Below, piece by piece: positions 25,081 to 36,892 of a DNA stretch of 64,000 nt. The translations under genes and the position numbers were made by a program. Each line of letters begins with the position of its first letter. Positions within the stretch are counted from its first letter, which is position 1. The stretch is from Quillaja saponaria (Eukaryota > Streptophyta > Magnoliopsida > Fabales > Quillajaceae), in assembly GCA_029379385.1 (NCBI GenBank), contig CM055605.1, forward strand, positions 16,155,001 to 16,219,000. The letters run 5' to 3'. Under the pieces are notes generated by a model. The model was not told the origin of the DNA, searched no databases, and saw only the letters and a list, made by a program, of their open reading frames with translations.

Positions 25081-28000
25081 CAAGTTCGGGTTTATGCTTT
25101 GATGACTCAGGATGCATAGGTTTCCAACATTATGGCATCAGGTAATTTATCTGTTTGCTCAGTTGGTGCTAAAATATTGTTTGATTCTAAAGCTATTAAT
25201 TCTTTCATATCTCCATATTTTGCTTCTTATGTGAAGAGGGCATTTGAGCCTCTTGGAGTTCCTTTAGCGATTTCAACTCCATTGAGGAAAATTATTTTAG
25301 GCATGGATTGGTTATCCACCTATCATGCCGTGGTAGCTTGTTGTGACAAGAGTGTTAAGTTCAGTATTCTTGAGAAGCTGACTTTTTTTCTCAAGGGGAT
25401 TAGAATGAAGTTCCTCGTAATCTGATTTTAGCTATTCAGGCTACACGGCTTATTAAGAAGAAGCATCAAGCTTATGTAGCCTTTGTCAGGACTACTCAAT
25501 TAGAATGTCCTCCTTTGGAGCATATTCTGGTGGTAAAGGAGTTCCCTGTAGTATTTTCCGAAAAGCTCTCTAGAATTCCTCATGATCAAAAGATAAAATT
25601 CAATATGGAGTTGTACTCAACCAACTTTCATTCCTTCTATTGGATGGTTCGTATTGAACTGAGAGAGCTAAAGGTGTAGTTGTAAGATTTGCTAGATAAG
25701 GGACTCATATGTCCCAGTTCATCTCCTTGGGCCACTCCTATCTAGTTTGTTAAAAATGAGGATGGCTTGTTTAAACTGTACATTAACTACCAGAAGTTGA
25801 ACAAAGTCACAGCTAAGAACAACTATCTTCTGTCCAGGATTGATGATTTATTTGATCGGTTGTAGGGATCTCAATACTTTTCCAAGATTGGCCTTCATTA
25901 ACTCCGAATTAAGAAGGAAGACATTCCAAAGATTACTTTTTATAGTCAGTACTGACATTATGAATTTTTGGTTATGTCTTTTAAGCTTACTAATGCCCCT
26001 ACAACGTTTATAGACATGATTGATAGGGTGTTTAAGCCTTTCTTGGATCAATTTGTCTTTGTTTTCATTGATGATATTCTATTACATTCTTAAAGTAAGG
26101 AGAAGCATGAGCATCATTTTTGCATTGTATTACAAACACTTTGGCAAAATAAGCTTTATGCTAAATTCTCTAAGTGTGAATTTTGACTGAATCAGGTGAC
26201 TTTTCTCGGATATGTGATTCCAAGGAAGAAATTCGGGTGGATCCTAAAAAGGTAAAAGCAGTTTAGAATTGGCTTTGACCAACAAATGTTTCTGAAATTC
26301 AAAGTTTTCTTGATTTGGCTGGTTATTATAGAAGATTGGGACAATTTTTCTTTTATTGTTACTCTTTTGACTTAGTTGACTCAAAAAGGATTTAAGTTTG
26401 TACGATCCAAGGCTTATGAGGAAAGTTTTCAACAGTTAAAGACTTGTTTGACCTCAACTCCAGTTCTTACACTTCCTTTCAGCTATGGGTAAATATACGG
26501 TGTTTTATGGTGCATCTCGTATCAGGCTTGGATGTGTTTTGATGCAGGATGGTAAAGTAGTAGCATATACAGTAATCTTTACATTGATGATTTGGAGGCA
26601 TCACTTGTATGGTAAGACTTTTGAGATTTTCACGGCTCACAAAAATCTTAAATATATCTTTAACCAGAATGAGTTAAATTTAAGACAGTGTAGATGGATT
26701 GAGTTATTGGAAGATTATAATTGCTAGATTTCTTATCATCCAGGTAAAGTAAATATGGTTGCAAATGCTCTAAGTAGAAAGCCTATGGGTAGTTTATCCC
26801 ATTTGACAGCTGTGTGTAGTAAGGTTGTAAATGACTTGTAGAGGTGTATGGATGAAGGAGTTAGATTTGAGGTGTCTTCTCAGGGAGTGTTGTTAGCTCA
26901 TTTTCAGGTTAAATCTACTTTTGTTGAAGTGATAAAAGTAGCACAAGCAGTTGATCCGAAGGTAGGCACAAAGAGAGTTAAGTGTGGTCAGGGTGTTATT
27001 GACGATTTCAGGGTGGATAGCAAAAGAGTACTGAGGTATTATGATCGGATTGTTATGCTATCTGATTCAAAGTTGAGGAGAAAGATTCTTGAAGTAGCTC
27101 ACTGATCGGCATATGGCATGCATCCTGGTTCTTCTAAAATGTATCAATATTTGAAGAAAGATGTAGCTAATTTTGTTTTTAAGTTCCTTGTAAGCCAATA
27201 GTAAAAGCTAAGCATCAAAGGCTTGTAGGAATGTTACAAAGGATAGGTATTCCGAAGTGGAAGCGGGAAAAAGTTATTATGAACTTTGTATCAGGACTTC
27301 CTAAGACTTTTAAAGGTTTTGATTCTATTTGGGTGATTGTTGATCGTTTAGCAAAGTCTGCGCATTTGCTTCCGTTGAAACTTACTTATTCAGCATATCA
27401 ATATGGGAAGTTGCACCTGGACGAGATTGTTTCATTACATGGAGTACCAGTTTCCATTATCTCTAACTGAGGCGCTTAAATTACAACGGAGTTCCGGAAG
27501 TCTTTTCAAGAGGCTCTTGGTATGTAATTATTGTTCAGTATAGCTTTCCATCCTTAAACTGATGTTCAATTTGAAAGGACTATATACTCTTTGGAGGATA
27601 TGTTGCGAGCTTCTGTTATTGACTTTGAAGGTAGTTGGGATTAGTATCTTCCACTTATGGAGTTTATGTATAACAACTACTATCATAGTAGCATTCAGAT
27701 GGCACCATTCGAAGCATTGTATGGTAGGAAGTGTCGATCTCCGATTGGATGGTTTATGGTAGGTGAACATCAGTTGCTAGGACTAGAGTTAGTTCATGAT
27801 GTTGTAGACAAGGTGCAAGTGATTCGTGATAGGCTACGAATAGCTCAAAGTAGATAAAAGTCATATGATGATAGCCGTCGGAGACAATTTAAGTTTAAAG
27901 TAGGTGATCACGTGTTTCTGAAAGTTTTTCCTTTTATAGGGACCATGAGATTTAGTAAGAAAGGCAAGTTGAGTTTGAGATTTATTGGACTTTTTCAGAT

Positions 28001-28320
28001 CCTGGATAAGGTTAGAACAATGGTGTATAGGTTGGCGTTGCCCCTAGATTTTGATAAAGTACATCCAATATTTCATATATTAATGCTTTGAAAGTATTTG
28101 TTAGACGAGTCTCATGTTTTATGGATTCAGGAGATACAAGTTGATAAAAATCTCACGTACGAGGAACACATGTGGCAATCATTGATAGACAAGTCCGTAA
28201 ACTTCGATCAAAGATTATTCCTTTAGTAAAAGTTGTATGGCAACATCATAATAATAATGAAGTCATTTGGGAATCCGAGAGTGATATGAAACAACAATAC
28301 CTATAGTTATTTGAATAATT
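25081..28320 (+). pseudogene. pol: Gypsy pol: protease, RT, RNase H, integrase, chromodomain; decayed
   Basis: Protease begins near 25140; its active site reads ILFDSKAINSFIS, so the DSG triad has lost glycine. A deletion follows before GMDWLSTYHAVV (25300). RT spans about 25500-26230 with LLDKGLICPSSSPWATPI and [13 protein letters not shown], the catalytic aspartate pair being present. RNase H is at about 26480-26800 (RLGCVLMQDGKVVAY). Integrase pieces lie at 27120-27770, including WVIVDRLAKSAHLLPLK, SLHGVPVSIISN and APFEALYGRKCRSPIGW. The C-terminal region (27880-28320) carries KVGDHVFLKV, HPIFHI and a chromodomain-like tail. More than a dozen stops and several frame changes are visible. 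Confidence 0.88.
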
Positions 28321-28370
28321 CAGGTTAATGACATACTCTTATAACTTTCTAGTTGAAATTCGGGATGAAT

Positions 28371-28386
28371 TTCTTTTAAGGTGGGG
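28371..28386 (+). other. Polypurine tract before the 3' LTR
   Basis: TTCTTTTAAGGTGGGG directly precedes the 3' LTR head at 28387. A G-rich purine run here primes plus-strand synthesis in LTR retrotransposons. Confidence 0.75.
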
Positions 28387-29771
28387 TGTATTATAACCCT
28401 ATGTTGTACATACGATTCAGAATGGTTGTGCGTAATTCATTGTGATTAGGTGAATAAATTAAAATGTAATTAGATGACTATTTGTTTGTGTGTGTGTATA
28501 TATATGTATATATAATATAAGAATTAAAATTTTGTTACTACATTATTGGTTGGTTTGAAACTTGAAAATTAATTGTGTAAATTATATTGATAAAACAATA
28601 ATAATAACAATAAATATTTAAATAAAATAAGAAGCTAGAAACTATATATATACATATAAGTTAAATATAGATCACAAAATTGACATTTGACTTTTGACTA
28701 CTTTAGTTTTAGCTTTATTTATTTTATCTTTTCTCCTTCTTTCCACTCGCATAAGTCTGCACCGCCTCATTTCCTCTAGCTTGGCCGAGCCCTATTCTAC
28801 CAAGAAACTCATTGATTTTCTTGCTTTCCAATCTTTGGCTTAGAAATCTCTAGTTTTCTCTTCTTTTATTTAAGTTCAAGGTACAAATTTCCCTTCCTGA
28901 GTTTCTCCATTACCTTATACGTTTTATTCTCTTTCTTATGTGGAGTTTTGTGTTCCTTTCATGGTGTTTATGGTTGCCGTTGGTTTTCAAGGAGAGATTA
29001 CATATGTTATCTTCAACCATGAGTTCTTTGCGTGAGTGTGTTTTAGCTGTGTGTGTGTGGTGTAACAAAAGAAAAGGGCTGCTACTGGACTAATGAAGAC
29101 ATGCCCTGTTGTGGCATGGTTTCCACCTTAAATCGCTACCATCTAAGGGCAAGTTTCAGGCCGTGGGGGAAGGTGGAAACAAGGAGTAGTTATGGCAGCT
29201 CAACCCTTCCATTTAGGCGTGAAAGGAAAAGTCTGGTGGACAGCATACCTTCATGTTGTTGTCCACTATTTTGGGGCAGCAACCTTGAAGTGTTACTATC
29301 ATCCTTGTTTACTTGTTAAAAGAATAAAAGGGGGCGATGGGTTAGGCTTATAAGATAGCACGGCAACTAGAAAAGAAAAGGGAAAGTAAACTCTTCTTGC
29401 CAAGAGTTTCTTGGAGAATTGATGAAGTTTAAAGTATTCCCTAATTCAAGCATTAAAAGAATTGTATTGAGAACTAATATTGACCTTGAAGTATTATTAT
29501 TACAAGAGGAATATGTGCAGAAATTTTATTCCCTTGGAACCTCAATTTAGTTAAGTTACTTATGTTAAATTAAGAGTTGTAATCTTTCCAGTTAAGTGAA
29601 GTGTTGGGAATTCCTTTTAGTTAATTAAGAGAATAAAATTGGTAGATAATTAGGAAACACAGAATTTCCTTATATTAAGGTTAATACTTGTTAAGTTAAC
29701 AAAAGCTTAAGCATAAGAAATTAAGATAGTCTAAATTATTGATTTACTTTAAGTATTGGTGAATTTTCAAT
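28387..29771 (+). repeat. Truncated 3' LTR of the Tekay-type element
   Basis: It aligns with 20803-22191 of the 5' LTR, including the block with GGGCTGCTACTGGAC (29069) and the shared run ending GGTGAATTTTCAAT. After 29771 similarity stops at once. The missing part is the last 1,382 bases, which includes the expected ACA terminus and target duplication. Confidence 0.88.
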
Positions 29772-30446
29772 TATAGAATTTGTCCGCCTCCTTATCAAGG
29801 CTTCCATGAATCTTCCTCCAAATTCAGCCATCATGTAGATTATTCTAGAATAAGTTAGCTTAATGACTAAGCTAATTATTCTTGCCTCTATTGTTGACAT
29901 TTCTAAAGATTAGAAACTTGACCTAGTGTACATGAATTGTGTAGATAATTTTAGAGTATAATTAGCTGAATGACTAAGCTAATTATTCTTGCCTCCAAAC
30001 ATATTCTAGATTGTTTGACCAACATGTATGATTCTACACAAATCTAGATACAGGCATAATTGAACTTTATAGATTTTCAAATTATATTTCCAACAGAAAC
30101 AAAGACCAAACAACACTAACTGCAAGCCTATGTAATTGAAAATGTCAAAATGACGGAATTTTGTTAATTACAATAATCAATTCAACATAAGCTGTAAAAA
30201 TTATTGTACCGAGTAAGCAATTTTCTTTATAACTCTTTATATAATGCCAAAGAAGCAATAATATGATATTTCAAAATGTTTACGTACAATCCCAATCATA
30301 TCATAAATATTTTGAATATGTCTCTTTATATGTTTTCAAGAAATAGTGTATAAAGAGATTCCGAGAATGCAGTGTGCGCTCAATAAGTTAGATCTACATA
30401 TAAAATGGGGTGTATTAATTATTTGGAAAAGGCTGTTTGATTTGTT
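29772..30446. other. Post-truncation sequence with a spaced direct repeat; no gene
   Basis: It carries two near-identical copies of TTAGCTNAATGACTAAGCTA, each continuing AATTATTCTTGCCTC, at 29855-29889 and 29962-29995, 107 bases apart. The repeat core is partly palindromic (TTAGCT/AAGCTAA). Otherwise AT-rich. The stretch next to 30446 may be the 3' flank of the CSLD pseudogene. Confidence 0.5.
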
Positions 30447-31420
30447 TCATGGAAATTGGAAACCTCTTCCTTCTCCTGTAGCTTGTCCTTGATCAGTAGC
30501 CTTAGGAGGGCTAATAGCAACCCAGAGCAAGGAAAGCGTAATAGCAATGAGACCTGACCAGACAAAGACAATGGTAGGTGTCTTCTCTCTCCTTCCCATC
30601 AAACCTTTGGCAAATGGATATAGATAAGCCAGCACCCAAAAGCTAAAGAATGCTCCACCAACGAACTTACTCTATTCAGGGACACTGCTATAGATTGTCC
30701 TGGAGAAGGCAACAGCTATAGCAATTATGTTCACCATCACAATGACAATGGGTGGAATCATCAAGGAAGTCTACTTGACAATATACAGGTAACCGAAAAT
30801 GTCATTAACATCTTCTCCTGAGGACTTTGAGGTCAAGGTGAAGGTTTCAATTCCTGCAATTACCTTGAGAAGGCGTTGCAGCACTGCGGCTAAGTAGCAC
30901 TAGTCCCAGAAATGTTCACCACTCTTCTAATCTCATACCGGACCATTTAACCTCTAGGATTGCTAGCATTATAAGGCATGCAGTAATGATAAGAAGGTAG
31001 ACTAAGAAGGCCACGCTTAGAGTTTGTACAATGAAAAATCCGAAAGAAAGTGAGAGGATAGGGAGGAAGCAGTACACAATAAGGAGCAAGGTGGTAAAAG
31101 GGTAGACGCCTACGTACATTAAGGTAGGCCAGTCACTGGAAAAGTTGAGTTTTTTTGGATGCAAGCAGCGTAGTGTTTCTTGAAAAGAATATCTCAACGG
31201 AGCCCGTTGCCCAGCGGAACACCTGGTGTAGTCGATCTGGGTGGTTTGGAGCTGACCCACGAAATTCATCCCGCTTGGTGATGCAATACACCAAATGCCA
31301 TCCAAGGTTGGGCATGCGATAGCCTGTAACTACATCTTCCGTACAAGAGCCATGAATCCCTCCTACTCGGTCTCCCCATTCTGTCTTGTCTTCGTACCTG
31401 CATGCATGATAGCGTGGCAT
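30447..31420 (-). pseudogene. Cellulose synthase-like D (CSLD), C-terminal third
   Basis: On the minus strand, 31420-31133 reads [17 protein letters not shown], then the TED motif in [11 protein letters not shown], then the QxxRW motif as QVFRW in [20 protein letters not shown]. After a frameshift near 31140 come the membrane-segment blocks [17 protein letters not shown] and [20 protein letters not shown], and WSGMRLEEW. More stops occur at 30916-30670. The end reads [20 protein letters not shown] and finishes GFQFP at the natural stop, the characteristic CSLD C-terminus. CSLD proteins are Golgi or plasma-membrane beta-glycan synthases used in tip growth and cytokinesis. About 320 of roughly 1,150 residues remain; the first two catalytic aspartate regions and the RING-like N-terminus are absent. 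Frameshifts and stops show a dead partial copy. Confidence 0.9.
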
Positions 31421-31741
31421 GTAATATATTAGAAGTTAATTAACAAAATTATTGATACTCTAGCCAAGTAGAAAAGAAATTAATGACTATCAGTAATGTT
31501 ACCAATAGGAAATGACTAATACAGCTTCGGCAACAGTAGGGGCATCAAGTGGCTCACGCAGTTTTATAATGAAACTAAATTAATTAATTAATTAATAGTG
31601 GCCAATGATTTGCCAACCTTTTGTTTGTATTACCATGGATGAATTTTTTGTGTGTGAATATGAGATGTAGTGTTGTCGGTTTGTGATTAGTTTCTAGGTT
31701 AGTATTACATAATAGTGTATAGAGGATGTGCTATCCTCTCT
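31421..31741. other. No gene recognised
   Basis: AT-rich, with a short TTAATTAATTAATTAATTAA palindrome-like run at 31578-31597. The CSLD reading does not continue here. Confidence 0.4.
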
Positions 31742-32036
31742 GAGGACGTTGTAGAGCTTCATCTTCATCTTCAGTAAAGGCTTTATCTCCATCTACAGTT
31801 GCAACTCTACTAGCTCTTTCTACGGCTGCAGCTGCAGCTTCACCTCCCTCTACAGCTGCAGCTGCAGCTTCACCTCCCTCTACAGCTGCAGCTGCAGCTT
31901 CACCTCCCTCTACAGCTGCAGCTCCACCTCCAAGTGTTCTGTTACTTGCTTCATCTTCGAAGCAAGTTCAAAACCTATATGATGTGGGCTCAGATAAGAT
32001 CCCATTAAGCTTAGGATTTGTACCAACATGTAAGTT
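31742..32036 (+). CDS. Unrecognised alanine/serine/proline-rich exon-like frame with 30-bp minisatellite
   Basis: An open frame without an ATG runs from a stop near 31740 to a stop near 32036. It encodes a serine-rich start, then a 10-residue repeat STAAAAASPP present about three and a half times (31819-31932), then a non-repetitive end LYDVGSDKIPLSLGF. A GTAAGT donor-like site lies at 32030, and a TTGTATTATAG acceptor-like site at about 32115-32125, so it could be an exon of a larger gene. The Ala/Ser/Thr/Pro content is like arabinogalactan-type or low-complexity linkers, but no signal peptide is visible. It may equally be non-coding minisatellite DNA in frame by chance. I do not recognise a function. 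Confidence 0.3.
31819..31932 (+). repeat. 30-bp minisatellite, about 3.8 copies
   Basis: Units starting at 31819, 31849, 31879 and 31909 share TCTACAGCTGCAGCTGCAGC followed by TTCACCTCCC. The last is shortened and changed. Three units are nearly identical (one A/G change), suggesting recent expansion by slippage or unequal exchange. The CAGCTG core is itself palindromic. Confidence 0.92.
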
Positions 32037-34090
32037 ATAATTTCAAGTTTAAGAATGATTTTTCTTATTTTTTATTTTTTTTATGAATTTCATTATTCTT
32101 ACTCATACTTAATTTGTATTATAGCTTTAGGTCATCAGGATTTGAGCATAGGGCGGATCTTGAGTGTCATGACATAAACTTAGGGCTATGATTGGCATGA
32201 GAATCATGGTAGATCCAGGGCCCACAGTAGCTCCCACGATCCAACAATAAAACATTTTTCCCTTAGTTCATCTTCAATACTTGGATTACCAATGAACTTG
32301 TAGTTTCCTTTTCGCCACTTGCAAATGATTATAGAACTACTTACTTCATTTATTTATTTTCATACCATTAAAAAAAATAAAAATTTTGTTGACTTAAGTG
32401 TAACTTTGCTTTGTTGAGTTTATTCTAGATTACCTTCCTACATCATTTAACTCATAAGCCTTTATTCACAAGTATTACTAAAACTAAGTCTTACTAATCA
32501 TTTAACATAGTTGAAATATTACCTTCGATATACAAGCAAGCAATATTCTCCATGGATAAATTACATGCATATTCATTTACAAAACTTTACTACTTTATTA
32601 GCTATTACACAGAGAATTTGTACTCTCTACATGAGTATAATCATACTTTCCCAAGTCTCTCATAACCAAGCTTTCGCAATTGCTACTAATGAGTCCTGTA
32701 GCTACCTATGATTTATTGAACGTACAGGAATGAGATTTATATCTCAGTAGACAGGGATACAATGCATCATGTGACAGAATGCATCATATTATTCATATAC
32801 TTCGTGTGTTCTTTTATAACAATCATAACTTACACATAATTCATTTCACTATCATTCTTATATATCCACAGCCACACATATAAGATTAATCATCATTCCA
32901 CAATCAATCATCACATCATTTAATCCATATACAATTTAAGAGCAATTAAATAATTAAACATTTCATATGATGCCCATTCACATAAGCCACATATCGTAAT
33001 AATTATACATTAAGGAGTAACACTATCACAAGTATTAAACATCCAATAGTTACTCAAAGTTGCTCACTAATATCATTCAATCAACCACAATTCCATAATG
33101 TAGTAAATAGGAAATCTTGTCTACCTCAATTCCAGCCACAACTTATATACTTAAACAAATGCAGCAAAACCAAGTCCAATCATCACCTATAGGAAGTCAT
33201 CTACCTTTCTTATTCAAAAGCTTCTCCTAAAATATTCATTGAACTTGCTCAAACCACACAGGAACACAAACAGGGAAAATAAAGGTTTGTCTCTGCCTGC
33301 AGTTAGAATTACCATTTTAGGCCTTCAATATATTCCAACCAAGTCATTAACACCTTCTCTACAACTCTTCTTTAGACATCCCCACTGATTTGGCCTATAA
33401 TTTTGTTAAAATGGAGTTGTACCAAACCGTGTGCACATATGTAGTTCTTGGTTCCCATAAACAACTTCCAATACGCCTAGATTACATATCACTTGGAACC
33501 ATATTTTAAAACTATCCAGATTAGTCCCTTAGGATCTTAGAAACAACTCCTACTCAGATATCCTAAGTTAAATTAGTACACAATCCTAGACAAAGTCCTC
33601 TGGACTAACTGAAGCTCACCTATAATCTAACACAAATTCAAAGCAGTCTAATAGTTATAGCATAAATTCTACTTAGAACCAGGTTACGAAATTCTATAGA
33701 TATTATCTGAAGACCTTAAACTACACTTTCTTCTTAGGACTACTAAACTAATCCAGTTCAAAAAAGAACTTGAAATCCCATATTTCTCATAACAAGAAAA
33801 TTTTAACACTTTCGTGTTCCCTTTTCTCTCCTCTTCATCTTTGCCTTCTACACTTGAGTGAAGATTTAGGTTCTTGGCACTTATGTATGCCCAAAAGAGC
33901 TACACTTTCTCTGCAAAAGCTCTCCCTTCTCACTAAAACCAGAAACACAGATAGAGAGAATGAATTGGTAAGTGTGTGGTGAAAAATAGTTAATTTGGAG
34001 TACATAAACCCTTTACCCTTTACGTGCTTACCCGGTTACTAATTTAGCTTACTCATTAAGCTAACAATAGACATTAGGTATTGTACACTT

Positions 34091-34127
<37 letters not shown>

Positions 34128-34400
34128 CTTCAGTAATATTTCTTTTATGCATAAACATAATTAGGCACTCACTCAAAAGACATTATTTAATTAGTATTCA
34201 TTCTTCCACTAACTTAGCTAATATAACATTCCTATATGTATGCATGTAGATGTAAAGTTATAGAAATATAGATGTTGCTTCTTGTGTGAACACATCATTA
34301 TTTCCATCTTAGTAATCACATAAGTGAACATAAATTGTATGATCATATATTCACTCAATGCCAAGCATACAATTCATTTTCTAACTTCATTTATATAATT
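32037..34400. other. Unassigned repeat-like DNA, possible gypsy LTR material
   Basis: At 32149-32175 is GGGCGGATCTTGAGTGTCATG followed by ACA, whose minus-strand reading (TGTCATGACACTCAAGATCC) resembles gypsy LTR heads. At 33000-33980 the CT-rich leader-like block with short frames (33770-33982) also resembles an LTR transcribed region. No paired LTR, primer site or coding domain is visible, so I do not draw an element. Confidence 0.3.
34101..34127. repeat. AT dinucleotide microsatellite
   Basis: An uninterrupted AT run of about 27 bases. Shorter TA runs occur at 1274-1292, 20908-20922, 42015-42030 and 50649-50663. Confidence 0.9.
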
Positions 34401-36198
34401 TGTCACACCCCACACGGAGGCATGACTAGACAAAGGAATTGATAACCAAACTTCTGTAATCCTAACTCCAAACTAAGAGAATGCATATGACCATTAACCA
34501 AATTAGAATTTAAAAGGAAAGTGTATAAAGTAAACCATATGCAAAGACTCATTTACTAAGATGTATAATGATTTAACTAAAAATTTCAGATGAGGTTCCC
34601 CGTAAAGTAGAACATGCTTAATAATACAAATATTATACCGAGTTACACATAACCAGTTAACAACAACAATATCCATAAGGAGCTTTGCTCCATTTTATAC
34701 CATAAACAATTACAATTAAACTGTTACACAAGACAAAATTCAACTCCAAAAGCCCTAATGTGACTATAAATTTCATCCCTTGGCCTCAAATAGGTGATCT
34801 CAATTATGTACCTTTCTACAACACAATCGGTAAATCAAGTATCCGTCGATGACGATTGTTGAGCTCTTGATAATAAAAAAAATTGAACAAACAAGGTATG
34901 AGTCATAAAGGCTCAGTGAATGAAAAATGTACCCAAAGGGTATTAGCATCAATCAACATGTAATTCAAACATGTAGGTCAAATAATCTTATGTTATGACA
35001 ATTTACAAAAACAATTCAATTTCATACTTATATAGATATAGAAAACATAAAATCAAAAAAATATAGTTCACATAATTTAGTACATAAACAAATCAATCAA
35101 ACATCCAGAAGGGCCAATTAGAGTAACTTAGCACCCGTACACTAAATACACATCCTTATCAGGGCATTTTTACTCCCGCACACCAAGAATATATTAATTC
35201 CTCACATATCCTTACTAGGTTTTGAATTACTTGAATATTTTCAATCAAATCAAGTCATTCTATATTGTACCTGGATTTTTAAAAAATATATAGTTTCATT
35301 GGCCCTTATCACACGCAAGCATAATTTCATATCAAAACACAATACAATCAATATTAAAATATCACAACATAGTACTTTTACCAATTAATTCAACTAAGTG
35401 TTAAACATTCACATTTGAGAAATATTTTCACATATACACATATAAACATCTAGAAAAATACTCATAACAAACTAGTAACCAATGGATAACAATTTCCACT
35501 CACAAGGCTTAAGGATTTGGTTCATCATTCCTTCTAAGATTCAAAGGTGGTGATGGCTCAGCAACGTTCCGGAGCTGAAAATCATAATTTTAGGTGTTAT
35601 TAATGTATAAATTTCATGGTTAATCCTATAATTCCTCAACTTTCTATATTTACATGCATTCCTTTGAAATCCTTTTTAGGCATTTTATCAAACACTTTAA
35701 GAGCATGATTTATTCTAGTTTATGTACATGTGCGTTTATATATATATACATACCCTAACAGAATCAACACAATTCCATCAAACCAACATTACTAATATTC
35801 TAATTATTAAATTAGTAAAGTTAGTTATTTCAAATTTTTCAAGAGTTTATATTCTATAATTCAACATTAATACAATCAAATTCCATGCTTCCCCCTTCCC
35901 TAACCATTTAACCCTTACTCTTTATATTACTTTCAAGTTCTATTTCACCTTTCCAAAGTCTTTAAATTCCAACTCAATCAAATACCAAATGGAAAGGATT
36001 CTAATTCAAGGGAAAACACTATCTTATTTGGACAAGGGACATGGAAATACCAACAAAGAAAGGTGGTTGTTGCACCTTTTGTTGCTGCCGTGAAGGAGGT
36101 TGTGTTACCAAGGATAGAAAAGAGGAGGAAGAAGGCAACTTGATTGTTGCCAAAACAAAGGATGTTATGGTTGCTTTCTTTGATTGAAATACTATAAA
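34401..36198 (-). repeat. Gypsy LTR, minus strand, right part displaced by CACTA insertion
   Basis: It starts TGTCACACCCC, the reverse complement of a GGGGTGTGACA end. On the minus strand it follows the same order of blocks as the Tekay LTR at 20803-23573: GGTTATCAATTCCTTTG (34447-34431), CTCACTGAGCCTTTATGACTC near 34900, GTTACTCTAATTGGCCC near 35110, and CCTTAAGCCTTGTGAGTG near 35500. It is cut at 36198 by a CACTA terminus. A compatible continuation appears at 45065-45304. Sequence divergence indicates a related subfamily, not the same element. Confidence 0.65.
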
Positions 36199-36211
36199 CA
36201 CTACAAGAAAA
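36199..36211 (+). repeat. CACTA A 5' terminal inverted repeat
   Basis: CACTACAAGAAAA, identical to the inverted 3' terminus of the CACTA element at 1809-11773. The two elements differ in subterminal repeats (GTTGC versus TCGGTAA types), so they are different subfamilies with a shared terminus. Confidence 0.8.
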
Positions 36212-36892
36212 ATGAGTACTACCCACTAACATTTACCGACCAACTGAGGTTAGTCGGTAAAGCACACAAATACCAACTAATGAATACGTTACCGACCAAC
36301 CTGTAGTTGGTGATTTAGTCAGTATATTGGCCAGAATAGTGTTTCTTTTGGAGTGTGTTTTACCAACTAACTAAGTTAATTAGTAAATATGTTTTATTTG
36401 AGTAGTAATTTTTTTTTTAAATTTTTTATCGACCAACAAATTAAGTTGGTTGGTGTTTTAATATTTTTTATTTCTACTAGCAAACTAGGATCAGTCGATA
36501 AAGGGTTTCACTCTAATTTTTTTCTGACCAATAAGTTTGGTTAGTTGGTGAATTTTAAAGCCTTAAATCTAAAAACACGCAATCTTTCATTTATTTATTT
36601 ATTTTTGTTAGGTTCCCCTTCATCCCCGAAATCTTCTAGATAAGTCTTTCCCTTTCACCCTAAAAAACGAGCATCTTCACCGTAGAGCTTTGCTGTCACT
36701 ACTCTGGTTTTGTTGTTGTAATACTGCCTCTGCTATGGCTTCGTTGCTCTAACGCCGCCTCTACTTTAAAGTATTTTCTCACTATTTCCTATAAATAATT
36801 GGGTTTATTTATAGGTCGTCCATTTCTCTGAGGTTTGAAGTTCTCATTTTCTCACCTCCTAGTAATCTTCTTCCCTTTTTTGCATTTTTCAC
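36212..36892 (+). other. CACTA A 5' subterminal field and leader
   Basis: Contains at least six ACCGAC/GTCGGT motif copies between 36225 and 36545, then CT-rich leader-like sequence (36600-36890) with no coding domain. It is broken by the copia LTR at 36893. Confidence 0.6.

Larger units (their letters stand above)
20803..29771 (+). mobile_element. Ty3-gypsy chromovirus (Tekay/Del type), 3' LTR truncated
   Basis: The parts follow standard order: 5' LTR (20803-23573), primer-binding site, gag, protease, RT, RNase H, integrase with a chromodomain-like tail, polypurine tract (28371-28386) and 3' LTR from 28387. The two LTR heads align for about 1.4 kb, both starting with TGTRTTATAACCC and sharing a long near-identical block with CGTAATTCATTGTGATTAGG. 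The 3' LTR stops matching at 29771, where the 5' LTR goes on for another 1,382 bases, so about half of it is missing. Domain order and the tail sequence point to the Tekay/Del clade. Numerous stops make it non-autonomous, and visible LTR differences (roughly one in ten bases at the heads) suggest an old insertion. Confidence 0.9.

Noticed and set aside
31819..31932. Regular short repeats resembling a CRISPR array
   Set aside because: Units are directly adjacent without spacers and the genome is plant nuclear; this is a minisatellite.
36019..36232. Two minus-strand open frames over the LTR/CACTA junction
   Set aside because: They cross the CACTA insertion or lie in LTR sequence in overlapping frames, with no domain.
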